The notes: a model not told the origin generated them from the letters alone. A DNA stretch of 64,000 nt from JAALLB01 sp017643495 (GCA_965216105.1 OZ244147.1:744001-808000); one strand, 5' to 3'. Counted from the first letter of the stretch, positions 33,901 to 42,823 are shown. Program-made: numbers and translations.

Positions 33901-34048
33901 GATAGGTGGCGTTCACAGAAATAGAGGGTGGCGCAATTGTCGGATACTGGGCAACCGGCAATGTGAGGATCGACAGGAAGCCGATCCCCATGATCAATAT
34001 GGAAACAACCCAGGCAAATACCGGGCGGTCAATAAAAAACCTTGCCAT
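30926..34048 (-). CDS. RND multidrug efflux inner-membrane transporter (HAE1/AcrB family)
   Basis: This 1040-residue pump has 12 transmembrane helices and two large periplasmic loops. Landmarks are MARFFIDRPVFAWVVSILIM at the N-terminus, GLSINTLTMLAMVLAIGLLV then DDAIVVVENVERL (proton relay Asp pair in helix 4), and the second-half GLTGKNAILIVEFARD. It expels drugs and other amphiphiles using the proton gradient. The ATG at 34048 was preferred over longer starts because it begins at the first helix. The adaptor gene ends 4 bases upstream. No outer-membrane TolC-type gene is nearby, so an outer-membrane partner encoded elsewhere is likely. Confidence 0.97.
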   Translation of the reverse strand: MARFFIDRPVFAWVVSILIMGIGFLSILTLPVAQYPTIAPPSISVNATYPGASAQTVANTVTQLIEQQMTGLDGLRYFSSNSASNGSSQVTLTFETGTDADIAQVQVQNKLAQATPLLPEPVQRQGISVRKSSAGFLMVIALISKDGTLNQVDLSDYLSSNLVDEFSRISGVGEVRVFGSKYAMRIWIDPAKLAAYKLAPSDVVSAVSAENAQVSAGSFGSLPSPEGQQLNATITAQSLLQSPEDFEQIVLRAETDGGLVLLRDVARVEIGAENYTTIAKYNRQPSSGMAIQLASGANALQVSDAVRAKIEELSEFFPEGVEYTIPYDTTPFVRISIEEVIKTLFEAIGLVFLVMLLFLQNLRATLITTLVVPVVLLGTFGVLAAAGLSINTLTMLAMVLAIGLLVDDAIVVVENVERLIHEEGLEPREATRKSMDQITSALIGIAMVLSVVFVPMAFFGGSTGVIYRQFSITIISAMALSVIVALSLTPALCATFLKPKKNHDSKKGFFGLFNRGFEATQNGYTSLVRWIIRSLFLAGLAYFALVGAMGWMFNKTPTGFLPNEDQGIMFTLIQAPTGATAERTRKSVAKVEDYFLNQESENVASIFGIVGFSFAGSGQNTGLAFVRLKDWDERQRPDQSAQAIAGRAFGALSQIRDATIFPIVPPPVLELGNVDGFDFYLQARAGQTQDELLQARNQLLGMAAQSPLIASARPNGLEDAAQYNLDIDWRAAGALGITAVDVSQLLSIAWAGSYVNDFIDQGKIKRVYIQGEADARSGPEDFSKWRVRNATGGLVPFANFATGSWNYGPQGLYRYGGIPSMQIQGSPAPGVSTGEAMAEMERLVSQLPSGYQIAWTGLSLEERDSGNQAPMLFALSIAAVFLCLAALYESWTIPFAVMLALPIGVFGALIGAWLGNFENGVFFQVGLLTVIGLTGKNAILIVEFARDKLNDGIPLLTATREAAHQRFRPIVMTSMAFSLGVLPLVLSTGAGSGGRNAIGAAVLGGTLSATILGVLFVPLFFTIVVRLFSRAKLSEQSGTT

Positions 34049-34052
34049 CCGG

Positions 34053-35177
34053 TCAGTCTCCCGTGACTGTTTTTTCTTCCGGCGTGACGGTCGCACCGGG
34101 TGAAACTTTTTGCAGGCCTTCAAGAATGACGCGGTCACCAGACTTGATGCCGTCACTCACAATCCAGTCCGACCCGCGTTCCTGCAGGACTGTCAACTGG
34201 CGCTGCTCCACTACATTGTCCTGGTTGACAACCAGCGCTGTCGGATTGCCGCGCCGGTCGCGCGAGACCCCTTGCTGGGGAACGAGATACACCCCGTCCA
34301 TTGAACCGGTCGGCATCTCAACCTGTACATACATTCCCGGAAGAAGCAGTCCGTCCGGGTTGGCAAACTCCAGACGCAGCGCAACCACGCCGGTTTCCTC
34401 GTTCACGTATGGTTCGGCTGCGGTCAGTTCTCCGGTATGGTCGTAGGAGGACCCGTCGGCAAGTGTCAGCCGCACCTCGCGGGGAGGGGGGCTTTTTGAA
34501 CTTGCCTGATGACGCCGCCACTCGATCATTTCTGCTGCTGACTGGGTGACGTCGACATAAACAGGGTCGATGTTGCGGATTACCGCCATGGGGGTTGCCT
34601 GACTGGCTGTCACAAGGGCACCCTTGCTGGCTTGCGAGAAGCCGATTTCACCCGACAGACGGGCGCGAATTTCAGTACGGTCGAGTTCCAGTTGTGCAGA
34701 TTCAAGCTGGGCCTTTGCCAGTTCGAGCGAGGCTGCGGCCGAATCGCGTTCCGAAATCGCATTGTCTGTTGTTGCCGCACTGCTAATGCCGCGTTCGAGC
34801 AATGTGGATACGCGGGTGGCTTCCCGTTCGGCAGCCTTCAGCAATGCTTCTGCCTGCCGCACACTGGCCTGTGCCTGCGATACAGCGGCTTTGTACGAAC
34901 CGGGATCAATCTTGTAGAGAACCTCTCCCATCTTGACCTTCGAGCCCTGGGTGAAAAGGCGTTCCGTGATAATACCGTTAACCTGTGGCCGAACTTCTGC
35001 TTCAGCGGAGGCGCGGACCCTTCCGGGCAGGGTTGAACTGAGCACAACGGATTGGGGTTCAAGGGATTGTACGGTCACCGCAGCCGGCGGCCTGCCTTCC
35101 TGGGCAAGGGCAGGGGCGACAAATGTGAGGCTGGTCAACAGGGCGGCTGTAAAAACTGCATTCAAGGAAAAAGACAA
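34053..35177 (-). CDS. RND efflux periplasmic adaptor subunit (membrane fusion protein)
   Basis: This 374-residue protein has a cleavable signal, MSFSLNAVFTAALLTSLTFV then APALA/QEG. The lipoyl-like halves (LPGRVRASAEAEVRPQVNGI and IRARLSGEIGFSQASKGAL) flank a helical hairpin (residues about 100-165), followed by beta-barrel and membrane-proximal domains. It links the RND pump to an outer-membrane channel. There is no lipobox cysteine, so it is probably soluble or anchored by interactions. It is first in the two-gene operon. Confidence 0.96.
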   Translation of the reverse strand: MSFSLNAVFTAALLTSLTFVAPALAQEGRPPAAVTVQSLEPQSVVLSSTLPGRVRASAEAEVRPQVNGIITERLFTQGSKVKMGEVLYKIDPGSYKAAVSQAQASVRQAEALLKAAEREATRVSTLLERGISSAATTDNAISERDSAAASLELAKAQLESAQLELDRTEIRARLSGEIGFSQASKGALVTASQATPMAVIRNIDPVYVDVTQSAAEMIEWRRHQASSKSPPPREVRLTLADGSSYDHTGELTAAEPYVNEETGVVALRLEFANPDGLLLPGMYVQVEMPTGSMDGVYLVPQQGVSRDRRGNPTALVVNQDNVVEQRQLTVLQERGSDWIVSDGIKSGDRVILEGLQKVSPGATVTPEEKTVTGD

Positions 35178-35577
35178 AACCGGTTCTTTCTAAAGGGCAG
35201 CAATGAATATTGTAACGGGAAAGCCTGGCAGTGGATTTCCGGAAATGATTAATGAACTCGCGATATCAGGTCCGGCGCATGCAGACCATTTCACAGCTAC
35301 CCAAACCGGCCTGGTGACCGGATTCCTGAGCGGATGTAGCAAATGTCAATCTAGTTATTGGCACCTTCATTAGCAATGAATTATTTGATGCAATCCACCA
35401 TAACGGTACCTGTGCCATTTCAGGCACAGCAGCAAAGAATTCACAAAAAATCCGGTTTGCATGATTGATCCACTTGTACATCAGTTCTGATTGGCTATCC
35501 TGCCTGCGGGGCAAGTATTACGGTTATCCGGTATATGCATTCGTCCGGAGCCAGTTTGGAGCCGAGGAGGATAATGC
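35178..35577. other. Divergent intergenic region between efflux and secreted-protein operons
   Basis: These 400 bases hold no recognised gene. A 7-bp hairpin CTGTGCC/GGCACAG spans 35410-35429 without a T run. AGGAGG at 35565-35570 is the ribosome site of the next gene. Promoters for both operons should lie here, but none stands out enough to call. Confidence 0.4.
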
Positions 35578-37011
35578 ATGTCTAACTGGATGATGGCCTT
35601 GAGATTTCAGGGTCTGGCAACACAATTGCGCGTGTTGCAAAGATGCTCACTTTTGATGCTGGCCTGTTTCGCACTGGTGCTTTCCGGCCCGGCTCCTGCA
35701 AATGCACAGAATCAGACTGAAGCGCTTGCCCTCGGGTTTGTGCAATCACTCTACAGCGCGCACAAATCCTTGAGGGATGCAGGACTTGGCGGCATCTGGA
35801 AAAATGCCGAATTGCGATCCACATTCTTTCAGCCGGAAATTGCGGAAACCGGCGAACTGGTATCCGGTGAGTTCGACCTGCTTACAGGCGCTGCTCCGGA
35901 GAAGATAGATGCGTTCCAGACCCGGGTTGCGGGAAACCAGCCGGACCAGGGCGTTACGATCGAAGTCGCAGTACGTTCAGGCGGCCCGGCAAGGATTGTT
36001 TCACTTACTGTCAATTTCTATGACGGCGATCAGCAAAGGATATCGGCAATCAGCGGACAGGACTGGAATCTTGCCGAAATTGCGGTTCGTCATGGCGGCG
36101 GTTCTGGAAACTCGTCAGGTGAAGACCTGTTTGGTGAAGCTGCTGCCGGTAATGCGACAACCAATACGGATGGATCGGCTGGTTCTGGTGCAGCAGATGC
36201 CGAAACCGGCGAAGAAACGAAAGCGGATGAAACCGCGACCAATGACGGGGGCGACAATAATGCCGGACAGGCCCAGGTGCCGGGCATTGCAGCTGTCGAG
36301 GAAGAATTCGATGGAAGCAAGCTTGGCGGTGGCTGGCAGATCGTGAATGAAGACCTGAACAGTTTCCTGCTTGAAAAAGGTGCCATTCTGGCGATTGCGA
36401 CGGGCGGCAAGGCCGGGTTTGAAAACCCTGAATCCGCCAATCTGTTCAAGCATGGCGAATTTGCCGGTGCCGGTGATTTCACGATGCGCCTTAAAGGCAG
36501 GCTTGAAGCCAAGACCGGCTATGAGACCGTGTGGCTGGGAATGCACGCCAATGACAATGACTATGTGGCATTGACCTTGCGTGTCCAGACTACCGGCTGC
36601 GGACCAACCCTTTATCTCGACATCGTCAATGAAAGAATGGTGGCCTCGCAGGAAAAACCGGTGCGAACATCGTTTACCAAAAACCTCTTTGACAAAAGCA
36701 TTGTCAGAAGTGTCTGCTCGAAAAGCGAGATGGGACGCGGACTGGGCGACCGGATTTTGGCGGAGCTGGAAAACCAGGGTTTTGAACTGACTCTCAAGCG
36801 GGAAGGGTTCCGCTACAGTGGTTCACTTGCTCTCAATGTACCTGCTGCAGGTGACGAGCCGGGAGGTCCCGCTACAATCAAAACGGACAGTGTCAGCCGG
36901 ATCGAGCCGTTTGGTGCACCCGCTTTTCAACTCGGACAGCTGAGAGGCGCCAAGAGTGGCGAAACCGTTGCATATTTTGACCGGTTCGAGCTGATTCCAA
37001 ATGCACAGTAA
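35578..37011 (+). CDS. Exported two-domain protein with LamG-like C-terminal domain
   Basis: This 477-residue protein begins with a long signal region (RCSLLMLACFALVLSGPAPA then NAQ/NQT). An N-terminal domain (about 45-175) is followed by an acidic low-complexity linker (about 180-235, rich in A, G, T, E and D). The C-terminal domain (about 240-477) starts VEEEFDGSKLGGGWQIVNED and appears all-beta, like concanavalin/LamG folds. The same C-terminal domain occurs in the next gene, so the two are paralogues. AGGAGG seven bases before the ATG sets the start. It is first in a four-gene exported-protein operon. Function unknown; binding of a surface or glycan ligand is a guess. Confidence 0.8.
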   Translation: MSNWMMALRFQGLATQLRVLQRCSLLMLACFALVLSGPAPANAQNQTEALALGFVQSLYSAHKSLRDAGLGGIWKNAELRSTFFQPEIAETGELVSGEFDLLTGAAPEKIDAFQTRVAGNQPDQGVTIEVAVRSGGPARIVSLTVNFYDGDQQRISAISGQDWNLAEIAVRHGGGSGNSSGEDLFGEAAAGNATTNTDGSAGSGAADAETGEETKADETATNDGGDNNAGQAQVPGIAAVEEEFDGSKLGGGWQIVNEDLNSFLLEKGAILAIATGGKAGFENPESANLFKHGEFAGAGDFTMRLKGRLEAKTGYETVWLGMHANDNDYVALTLRVQTTGCGPTLYLDIVNERMVASQEKPVRTSFTKNLFDKSIVRSVCSKSEMGRGLGDRILAELENQGFELTLKREGFRYSGSLALNVPAAGDEPGGPATIKTDSVSRIEPFGAPAFQLGQLRGAKSGETVAYFDRFELIPNAQ

Positions 37012-37060
37012 CAACATCCCCTATCGTGGAACCATTCGCACAACCAGAGGAGAGGTAGCG

Positions 37061-39064
37061 ATGACATTTTCAGCAAGGCTGGTGAAAGGATTGCTGGCCG
37101 TCTTCCTGTTTGGCGGGCTGGCATTTGCACCTGTGCATGCGCAGGACAATCTTGAGCAGGCAACCGATCTGGTGGAATCCATGATGTTTGACCATCTGGA
37201 CCGCTTCAATTCAGGCAGGCCTCCGGTGTTGAACGACCCGGATGCGACAATGCTTTATTTTGTAGACAGTTATGCCGTGCCGGGATTGCAGGGAAAGCTC
37301 GGTTTTGATCCGGTTTTTGATGCGCAGGATGCTGATATCCGCAATATCAGCATTGGTCCCGATCCCCAGACGCCCGTCTTGCGCGGCGCTGCCCAGATCG
37401 TGGCAAGTTTTACCAATTTCGGCCAGCCCCAACGCCTGCTGTACACTTTGGTCAAGGTGCCGCCGCACAATGACTGGCAGATAAACGACGTTTATTCCGA
37501 GGCGAATGGCTGGTCCCTGGCACGTCTCAGCCAGAATTTTGTTGGCCGCCCAACGGGAAGCAATGATGTGACGCTGTACAATCAGCAGCCAGGCGGTTCA
37601 AACGAAGAAAACATCGGCATGGAGCAGGGAGATACGCCCGGCTTCAATACTGCGCAAAACAGTTCATCCGACAATAATCCTGCTTCTGCCCCGTCCGGAA
37701 CTGCCGGAGCTGGTAATGCTGTTTCGGCACCCTCTTCATCCGACATTCTGTTCATGCTGGATGGTTCTGGCTCCATGTGGGGCCAGCTTAACGGTGTAGC
37801 CAAAATCAGTACCGCCAAAACCGCTCTTTCCGGACTGGTTTCCGATCTGCACGGGCAGAGGAATATCGGGCTGATGGTCTATGGCCACAGGCGCGAGGGT
37901 GATTGCGGTGACACCGAGATGATCCTTCAGCCCGGCAATCATGCGCTGGGCAACATACAGGCCGCAATCAACAACATCACGCCGCGCGGCAAAACGCCGA
38001 TCGCCCGTTCACTGATGGAAGCCGGGGAAGTTCTTTCCGTTGCGGAGCGTCCTTCAAGCATCCTTTTGATTTCCGACGGCCTGGAAACCTGTGGCGGGGA
38101 TCCGTGCGCTGCGGCTGCACAACTTGCGGCCCGCGGAATTGATACCCGTGTTCATGTTGTCGGGTTTGATCTGAGTGAACAGGAAGCAGCGGCGCTTCAA
38201 TGTATAGCCGACAATGGCAATGGCCGGTATTTCAGCGCAAATACGGCAGATGAATTTGTCCAGGCGGTAAATGAGGCGGTTGAAGAAGCAAGCGCCCCTC
38301 CACCACCGCCACCCCCACCGGCACCACCCGAGCCCGAAACTGCAAAAGCGGTTTTCGAGGAATTGTTTGATGGTCCGGATCTTGACCCTGCAATCACGGT
38401 TGAGAACCCGGTGCCCGAGTATGTCACGTTTACCGGCCAGGGTACGCGCTTTGTCTCGGTCGCCGGCGCACCCCGCTATGATGCGGCTGATGCCAGCAAC
38501 CGGCATGTGGTCGATACACCGTTGCCTGACGGCGATTTTGATCTCGTTCTTGAGTTCAGCCACGACATGCAATCACTGGCAGAACAGGTTTCCGTGTCGC
38601 TGTTTACGGATGCATTCAACCAGGTTTCTGCCGTCGCGTGGATAGAGACACAAGGTTGCGGCTCAACCATCAAGCTTTCACTCGTGCAGGACAGTGGAAC
38701 GGAGGGCGATGTCACACGCAAACTCTTCACGGACAACCTGTTCGATGGTCCTTTCACGGATGGCATATGCAGCAAGAAGGGGCGGGCACATGCTGACCTG
38801 ATCCTCCAGTCCCTTGTGGAGAATGGTGCTACAGTAAGGCTGAAACGGCGAGGTCGTGAAATAACGGCAGAGTTTTCGATGGATGTTCCCGGTGCCGAAG
38901 GTGAGCCATCCACAAGAATGACCAAGGCCACGGAACCTGTTTCCATGCTGCGACTTTCAGGCAAACCGGCTTTCCTCGTCGGCCAGTCCAAGCGTGCGCG
39001 TTCACATGAAGGCATATTCGAACTCGACCGGTTTGCGATTGAAGTGCCTCCGCAGGGAGGCTGA
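37061..39064 (+). CDS. Exported VWA-domain protein with shared C-terminal beta domain
   Basis: This 667-residue protein has a signal peptide, MTFSARLVKGLLAVFLFGGL, cleaved near VHAQ/DNL. The N-terminal domain (about 28-165) resembles that of the preceding gene. A von Willebrand factor A domain (about 228-425) has an intact MIDAS D234-G-S-G-S238 in FMLDGSGSMWGQL, plus LLISDGLETCGG. A proline run (PPPPPPPPAPPEPE) then leads to the duplicated C-terminal domain, VFEELFDGPDLDPAI to the end. VWA domains bind protein ligands through a metal ion. The start at 37061 follows AGAGGAGAGG. It lies 49 bases after the first gene of the operon. Confidence 0.88.
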   Translation: MTFSARLVKGLLAVFLFGGLAFAPVHAQDNLEQATDLVESMMFDHLDRFNSGRPPVLNDPDATMLYFVDSYAVPGLQGKLGFDPVFDAQDADIRNISIGPDPQTPVLRGAAQIVASFTNFGQPQRLLYTLVKVPPHNDWQINDVYSEANGWSLARLSQNFVGRPTGSNDVTLYNQQPGGSNEENIGMEQGDTPGFNTAQNSSSDNNPASAPSGTAGAGNAVSAPSSSDILFMLDGSGSMWGQLNGVAKISTAKTALSGLVSDLHGQRNIGLMVYGHRREGDCGDTEMILQPGNHALGNIQAAINNITPRGKTPIARSLMEAGEVLSVAERPSSILLISDGLETCGGDPCAAAAQLAARGIDTRVHVVGFDLSEQEAAALQCIADNGNGRYFSANTADEFVQAVNEAVEEASAPPPPPPPPAPPEPETAKAVFEELFDGPDLDPAITVENPVPEYVTFTGQGTRFVSVAGAPRYDAADASNRHVVDTPLPDGDFDLVLEFSHDMQSLAEQVSVSLFTDAFNQVSAVAWIETQGCGSTIKLSLVQDSGTEGDVTRKLFTDNLFDGPFTDGICSKKGRAHADLILQSLVENGATVRLKRRGREITAEFSMDVPGAEGEPSTRMTKATEPVSMLRLSGKPAFLVGQSKRARSHEGIFELDRFAIEVPPQGG

Positions 39065-39065
39065 A

Positions 39066-39851
39066 TTGCAGGCCCGCTTCGCCACTTTCTCAAGACGGGT
39101 CTCTCGTCTCGGGCTTGTGGTATTGGCAATTGGTGTATGTGACAACGCCATTGCCCAAAGCGTGGACCTTTTCAAGGAGGCTGAGAAGGCGGACAGCCAA
39201 ATTGCTGGCGACCGCTCCGGAACAGAGGTCTTGCGCATTCCGGCTGGCGAGATGTTTGACTTGTCAGCGGACAACAATGCCGGGCTGACGCTCAAGATGA
39301 AAAACCTGGGCGGGACGCTGCTGACCTTTCCCCCGGTTGAAACAACCGAGGAGGCTGACGGGACCCTTTATCGCTTTCAGGCGCCTCCCGTGGCAGGCAG
39401 GTATCAGGTTCATGACGGCAATAACGGTGTGGCTGCAACAATCGAGGTTGTTGCCCCGCTGGCAAAACTGCTTGCGCCGACGGAAGTCGGTCTTTGCGAG
39501 AAGCAGTTCCCGGTTCGCTTCAAGGGGCCCAGATCCCGGTTTGACAGGCTGGAGCTTTTGCCGACAAACGCCACAGCCTCTCCGCATAACGGATATGTGC
39601 AGCCAAGCGTCATCAAGACACTGAATGCAGAAAGCCCCTCCACAGTCTTTATTGATGTGCCGGATGAACCCGGCATCTACCGTCTCGGTTACTTCACACA
39701 GTCAAGCATGGCGGTGTACCGGCCGATTGCCGAACAGGAAGTGAAGGTGATGGCAGATGGGGATTGTGCAGCAAATACTGCGGAAAGCGGGGAACCGGTG
39801 TTCAAGCCCGGTGGTCCATTGCTGAAGCCGCTTTCAGGAGAACAGCAATGA
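39066..39851 (+). CDS. Small exported beta-rich protein, TTG start
   Basis: This 261-residue protein uses TTG at 39066, one base after the preceding stop. AGGGAGG ends five bases before it, and translation from there gives a signal peptide with core LGLVVLAIGVCDNAIAQ cleaved before SVD. A longer in-frame ATG at 38994 lies inside the VWA gene and would disrupt the signal. The mature part has strand-rich stretches (TLYRFQAPPVAGRYQVHDGN, DEPGIYRLGYFTQSSMAVYR), suggesting two Ig-like domains. There is no known family. It couples to the metalloprotease gene by an ATGA overlap. Confidence 0.75.
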   Translation: MQARFATFSRRVSRLGLVVLAIGVCDNAIAQSVDLFKEAEKADSQIAGDRSGTEVLRIPAGEMFDLSADNNAGLTLKMKNLGGTLLTFPPVETTEEADGTLYRFQAPPVAGRYQVHDGNNGVAATIEVVAPLAKLLAPTEVGLCEKQFPVRFKGPRSRFDRLELLPTNATASPHNGYVQPSVIKTLNAESPSTVFIDVPDEPGIYRLGYFTQSSMAVYRPIAEQEVKVMADGDCAANTAESGEPVFKPGGPLLKPLSGEQQ

Positions 39852-42763
39852 GATTTTTGAACCCGTTGGGACTTTCCGTCTCCGGTTTGTTGGCCTGCAT
39901 GATGGTTTTGACCCATTCAGCATTCTCCCACGAATTGCTCAAGCTGGAGCCTAATGCCGGTCACGTGCCAAGCAAGTATGGCGTGCCTGCCGGCGGGTGG
40001 AAAACCATCGCAGGCTGGTCTCCTAAAAACATTACACTTACGTGCATGGATCCTGACAACAGTAAACGCGACAATAAAGATTGCCCGCAATGGGACGTGA
40101 CCAATGGTCCGCGCATAGAGAAGGCTGGGCGTGATGCCATGCACTGGCTAGAGAAGCAGGGTTTACCAAGCCCTGAACTGCTGGGCCCGGTGGTTACACC
40201 CAATGCTTCCGGCTCAACTGAATCGCTGCTGGTGTTTACCGGAAAGCTTGACAATGCACTTGCACAGGAACTTTCCTGCAGAGAAAACCTCAGCGAGCGA
40301 AAGGCTGTTGCATTGCAGTGGAATGTTCCCGATGACGAAAAGCGTGAATTTCCAAAAGACAAAGACGGCAAAAAGCCCGATGACGTAACGGACCGACCGG
40401 CCGAGACAATTCTGGCTGATGAGACAGTTGTTCCCCAATGGGCCCTTCAGGGCATATTTGCGCATGAACTGAGCCACGCAATTCAGGACAGCGCGTTTTA
40501 CCAGGCTGCCGGTTATGCCACCGCTTGCGACCCGCGAAATGTGTACAGCCGTGCACCCTTTCTGTTTGAGGGTTTGGCTGATTTTGTGAAAAACACCTAT
40601 ATACGCTGGCACCTGCTCAAGGGTGAAAAGATGCGTTACCCGATCCGTGACATCTGGAAAGACCGGGTTCTGGGTTCGGGCCTTACCGCAAGCCAGTATG
40701 CCAAGTATCATGGATGGGCGGCCTACCGGCAAGGTTTCTTCAATCCGTCAATCGCCTACCAGACCAGTTCTTTCTTCCGCCATTTGTCCGAGCGATATCT
40801 TGACGGGTCTGTGTTGTTGCACAACGCATTTTTCAGTCCTGACGATGCCAGTCATCCGGCTTCGGACCGTGATATTGTGCGCTGGTTTGAACAAAAGCTG
40901 GGACTGATGCTGGGAACCGGGCCGCTTGGTCCGACCCTGACACTTGCTTATGCCGACATCGCTTCATGGCCGGATACGTCCTTTGACGGGCGAACAAGAC
41001 TTGAAACCGAACCTTCCCCACCCGGTCATATCTGGCGTGATTACATTGCCAGTTGCCAGTTGCGTGAGTTGAGTGCGTCAGAGCCTGTGAAACGTAAACA
41101 GGTAGACATTGCCCCCTATGGTGTCCGCTGCCTGGATATTGCGATTGATGATGACCGGGCAGAGCAGAACAATGTCCATGCCCAGATTTACATTGAAGCC
41201 TCGGCCAGGTCCTTGAGGGAGGCAGACGGTTTGCATCTTGGCATTGTCCAGGTGATGGAGGGAGTGCCGCCCCATCCCGAAAACAAGCAGGACGCTGAAA
41301 CCAGCAAGGCAAAAAGTATTGAGATCGATTTCGGTATTGCCAAACCATGGGATCCTGAGAAGAGGCTTTTTTCCTGCGCAGCGACGCTTGATGCCCTGAA
41401 AGATGAGTCGATTGAAAAGGCGAGCAAGCATTGCATGCCGGTACGCGATGGTCCGATCAGGCAGGCAAATGGGCGATATGTCGTCCGCTGGACCTTGCCC
41501 ACACCGATGTTGAAAAATTCGGTGACAACATCTGCAGTTCTTGCCTATGTGCCTACACGTGATACCCGTTTCGGGCCGCAAGCCCGGGAGGCCTATACAC
41601 GTTTGTCTGACGCAAAAGTGCGGGTAAGCACTTCATTGCGGCTGGCTGCCGATCTCGACAAAACACCTGTTGAACTTGCGCAAAGCATTGAACCGAAACC
41701 GGTGCCAGAAGTTTCTCCCTGTGATGAAGCAATGGCAATGACACGGATTGCCCGCATCAACGCGATCACGCGGTCTTTTGGCGTGGCGGACTGGAACGCA
41801 TTTGATTTTCCTGATGACATCCGCTCCGACCTGAACAGTGAGCTTGGCAGGGAGCGTTCACCCTTTATCGGGCAGAATGTCAAACGCTCGGAACTGGCTG
41901 GCAGAAGTGGCGGTGCCCTTCATTTCACTGTTGCTGCGGCTGCTTATGCGCATGATGTGGACATGCTTGAGCAGTTTGCCAACCCGCTCTTGTCCAATGA
42001 GGAAACGGGACGCAGGATAGATGCTTTCCGTGATCAGGATGATGTCGTACTGGGATTTACGCTGGAAACGTCGGAATATGGCTATTGCAACGGATTCAAT
42101 GATGACGATCCAAGCGCTTCTAAGGAAGGAGAGGTGGAGTACTTTGTCTACTTCTCCGAATTTGAAGGTGAACGCTGGAAAGGTTTTCGCCCCAAAAGGT
42201 GGGGGGAGCTTTCAGTTGGCAGCCGTTACCCGCTTCAGGTTCACAAAGTTACCCATACATCGCTCTCGCATATAGGGCTTGGCGAGACGCTGGAACGAGG
42301 GAGTGTTGATGTTCTGGAACGCGGAGATGATTGGGTAAGACTGCGTTTTGTCATCACTTCTGATGACGGTGCCAATCGCAATTTTGAAGTGGTACTGCCT
42401 GCGCTTGAATATTTTACCTGGGACAGCAGGCGAGAGCTTGTCGAAACAAAAACGCAGGCTTTTTACCTTGAGCGATGGCGAAATGAGCAGCAGTTTGAAT
42501 ACCGGGGCAAGGAAGCTGATCCGTTTGGCAGAATAATCGAGAACAAGATTACGGTTCCCCAATCACAGGCTGGTTCCGGCTCGAACAGCGCCTGTTCATG
42601 TTCTTGCGGGGCGCTCTCCCAACAGGCAATCCAGTTTGAAGAACTCAAGCGGGCGCCGGACAATTTCCTGCGATGCTCGGCCCGCTGTTGCAGTTCTTAC
42701 CTTTCCTGTCCATCTGAAGGACGCGAAAGTGTCGCCCAGCTCAAGAAAATATGTGAGTGGTAA
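39848..42763 (+). CDS. Large exported HExxH metalloprotease-like protein with Cys-rich tail
   Basis: This 971-residue protein has a signal peptide, MRFLNPLGLSVSGLLACMMV, cleaved near HSAFS/HEL. The zincin motif is H206-E-L-S-H210 (GIFAHELSHAIQD), and E241 in LFEGLADFV, 31 residues later, could be the third zinc ligand of a gluzincin. This predicts a secreted or periplasmic zinc protease. Residues from about 300 to 900 hold large beta-rich regions I do not recognise. The last 60 residues are rich in cysteine (NSACSCSCGALSQ, LRCSARCCSSYLSC), probably disulfide-bonded. It ends a four-gene operon with the VWA protein. The substrate is unknown; acting on its operon partners is a testable idea. Confidence 0.8.
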   Translation: MRFLNPLGLSVSGLLACMMVLTHSAFSHELLKLEPNAGHVPSKYGVPAGGWKTIAGWSPKNITLTCMDPDNSKRDNKDCPQWDVTNGPRIEKAGRDAMHWLEKQGLPSPELLGPVVTPNASGSTESLLVFTGKLDNALAQELSCRENLSERKAVALQWNVPDDEKREFPKDKDGKKPDDVTDRPAETILADETVVPQWALQGIFAHELSHAIQDSAFYQAAGYATACDPRNVYSRAPFLFEGLADFVKNTYIRWHLLKGEKMRYPIRDIWKDRVLGSGLTASQYAKYHGWAAYRQGFFNPSIAYQTSSFFRHLSERYLDGSVLLHNAFFSPDDASHPASDRDIVRWFEQKLGLMLGTGPLGPTLTLAYADIASWPDTSFDGRTRLETEPSPPGHIWRDYIASCQLRELSASEPVKRKQVDIAPYGVRCLDIAIDDDRAEQNNVHAQIYIEASARSLREADGLHLGIVQVMEGVPPHPENKQDAETSKAKSIEIDFGIAKPWDPEKRLFSCAATLDALKDESIEKASKHCMPVRDGPIRQANGRYVVRWTLPTPMLKNSVTTSAVLAYVPTRDTRFGPQAREAYTRLSDAKVRVSTSLRLAADLDKTPVELAQSIEPKPVPEVSPCDEAMAMTRIARINAITRSFGVADWNAFDFPDDIRSDLNSELGRERSPFIGQNVKRSELAGRSGGALHFTVAAAAYAHDVDMLEQFANPLLSNEETGRRIDAFRDQDDVVLGFTLETSEYGYCNGFNDDDPSASKEGEVEYFVYFSEFEGERWKGFRPKRWGELSVGSRYPLQVHKVTHTSLSHIGLGETLERGSVDVLERGDDWVRLRFVITSDDGANRNFEVVLPALEYFTWDSRRELVETKTQAFYLERWRNEQQFEYRGKEADPFGRIIENKITVPQSQAGSGSNSACSCSCGALSQQAIQFEELKRAPDNFLRCSARCCSSYLSCPSEGRESVAQLKKICEW

Positions 42764-42823
42764 CATCACGACATAACCGGAACTTGGCCATGACGGGCTG
42801 CAATCAAAGGGGAGATGCAAAAC

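Noticed and set aside
35344..35349. TTGACA on the minus strand as -35 box for the efflux operon
   Set aside because: At 17 bases spacing the -10 position reads GGAATC, a poor match, so no promoter was called.
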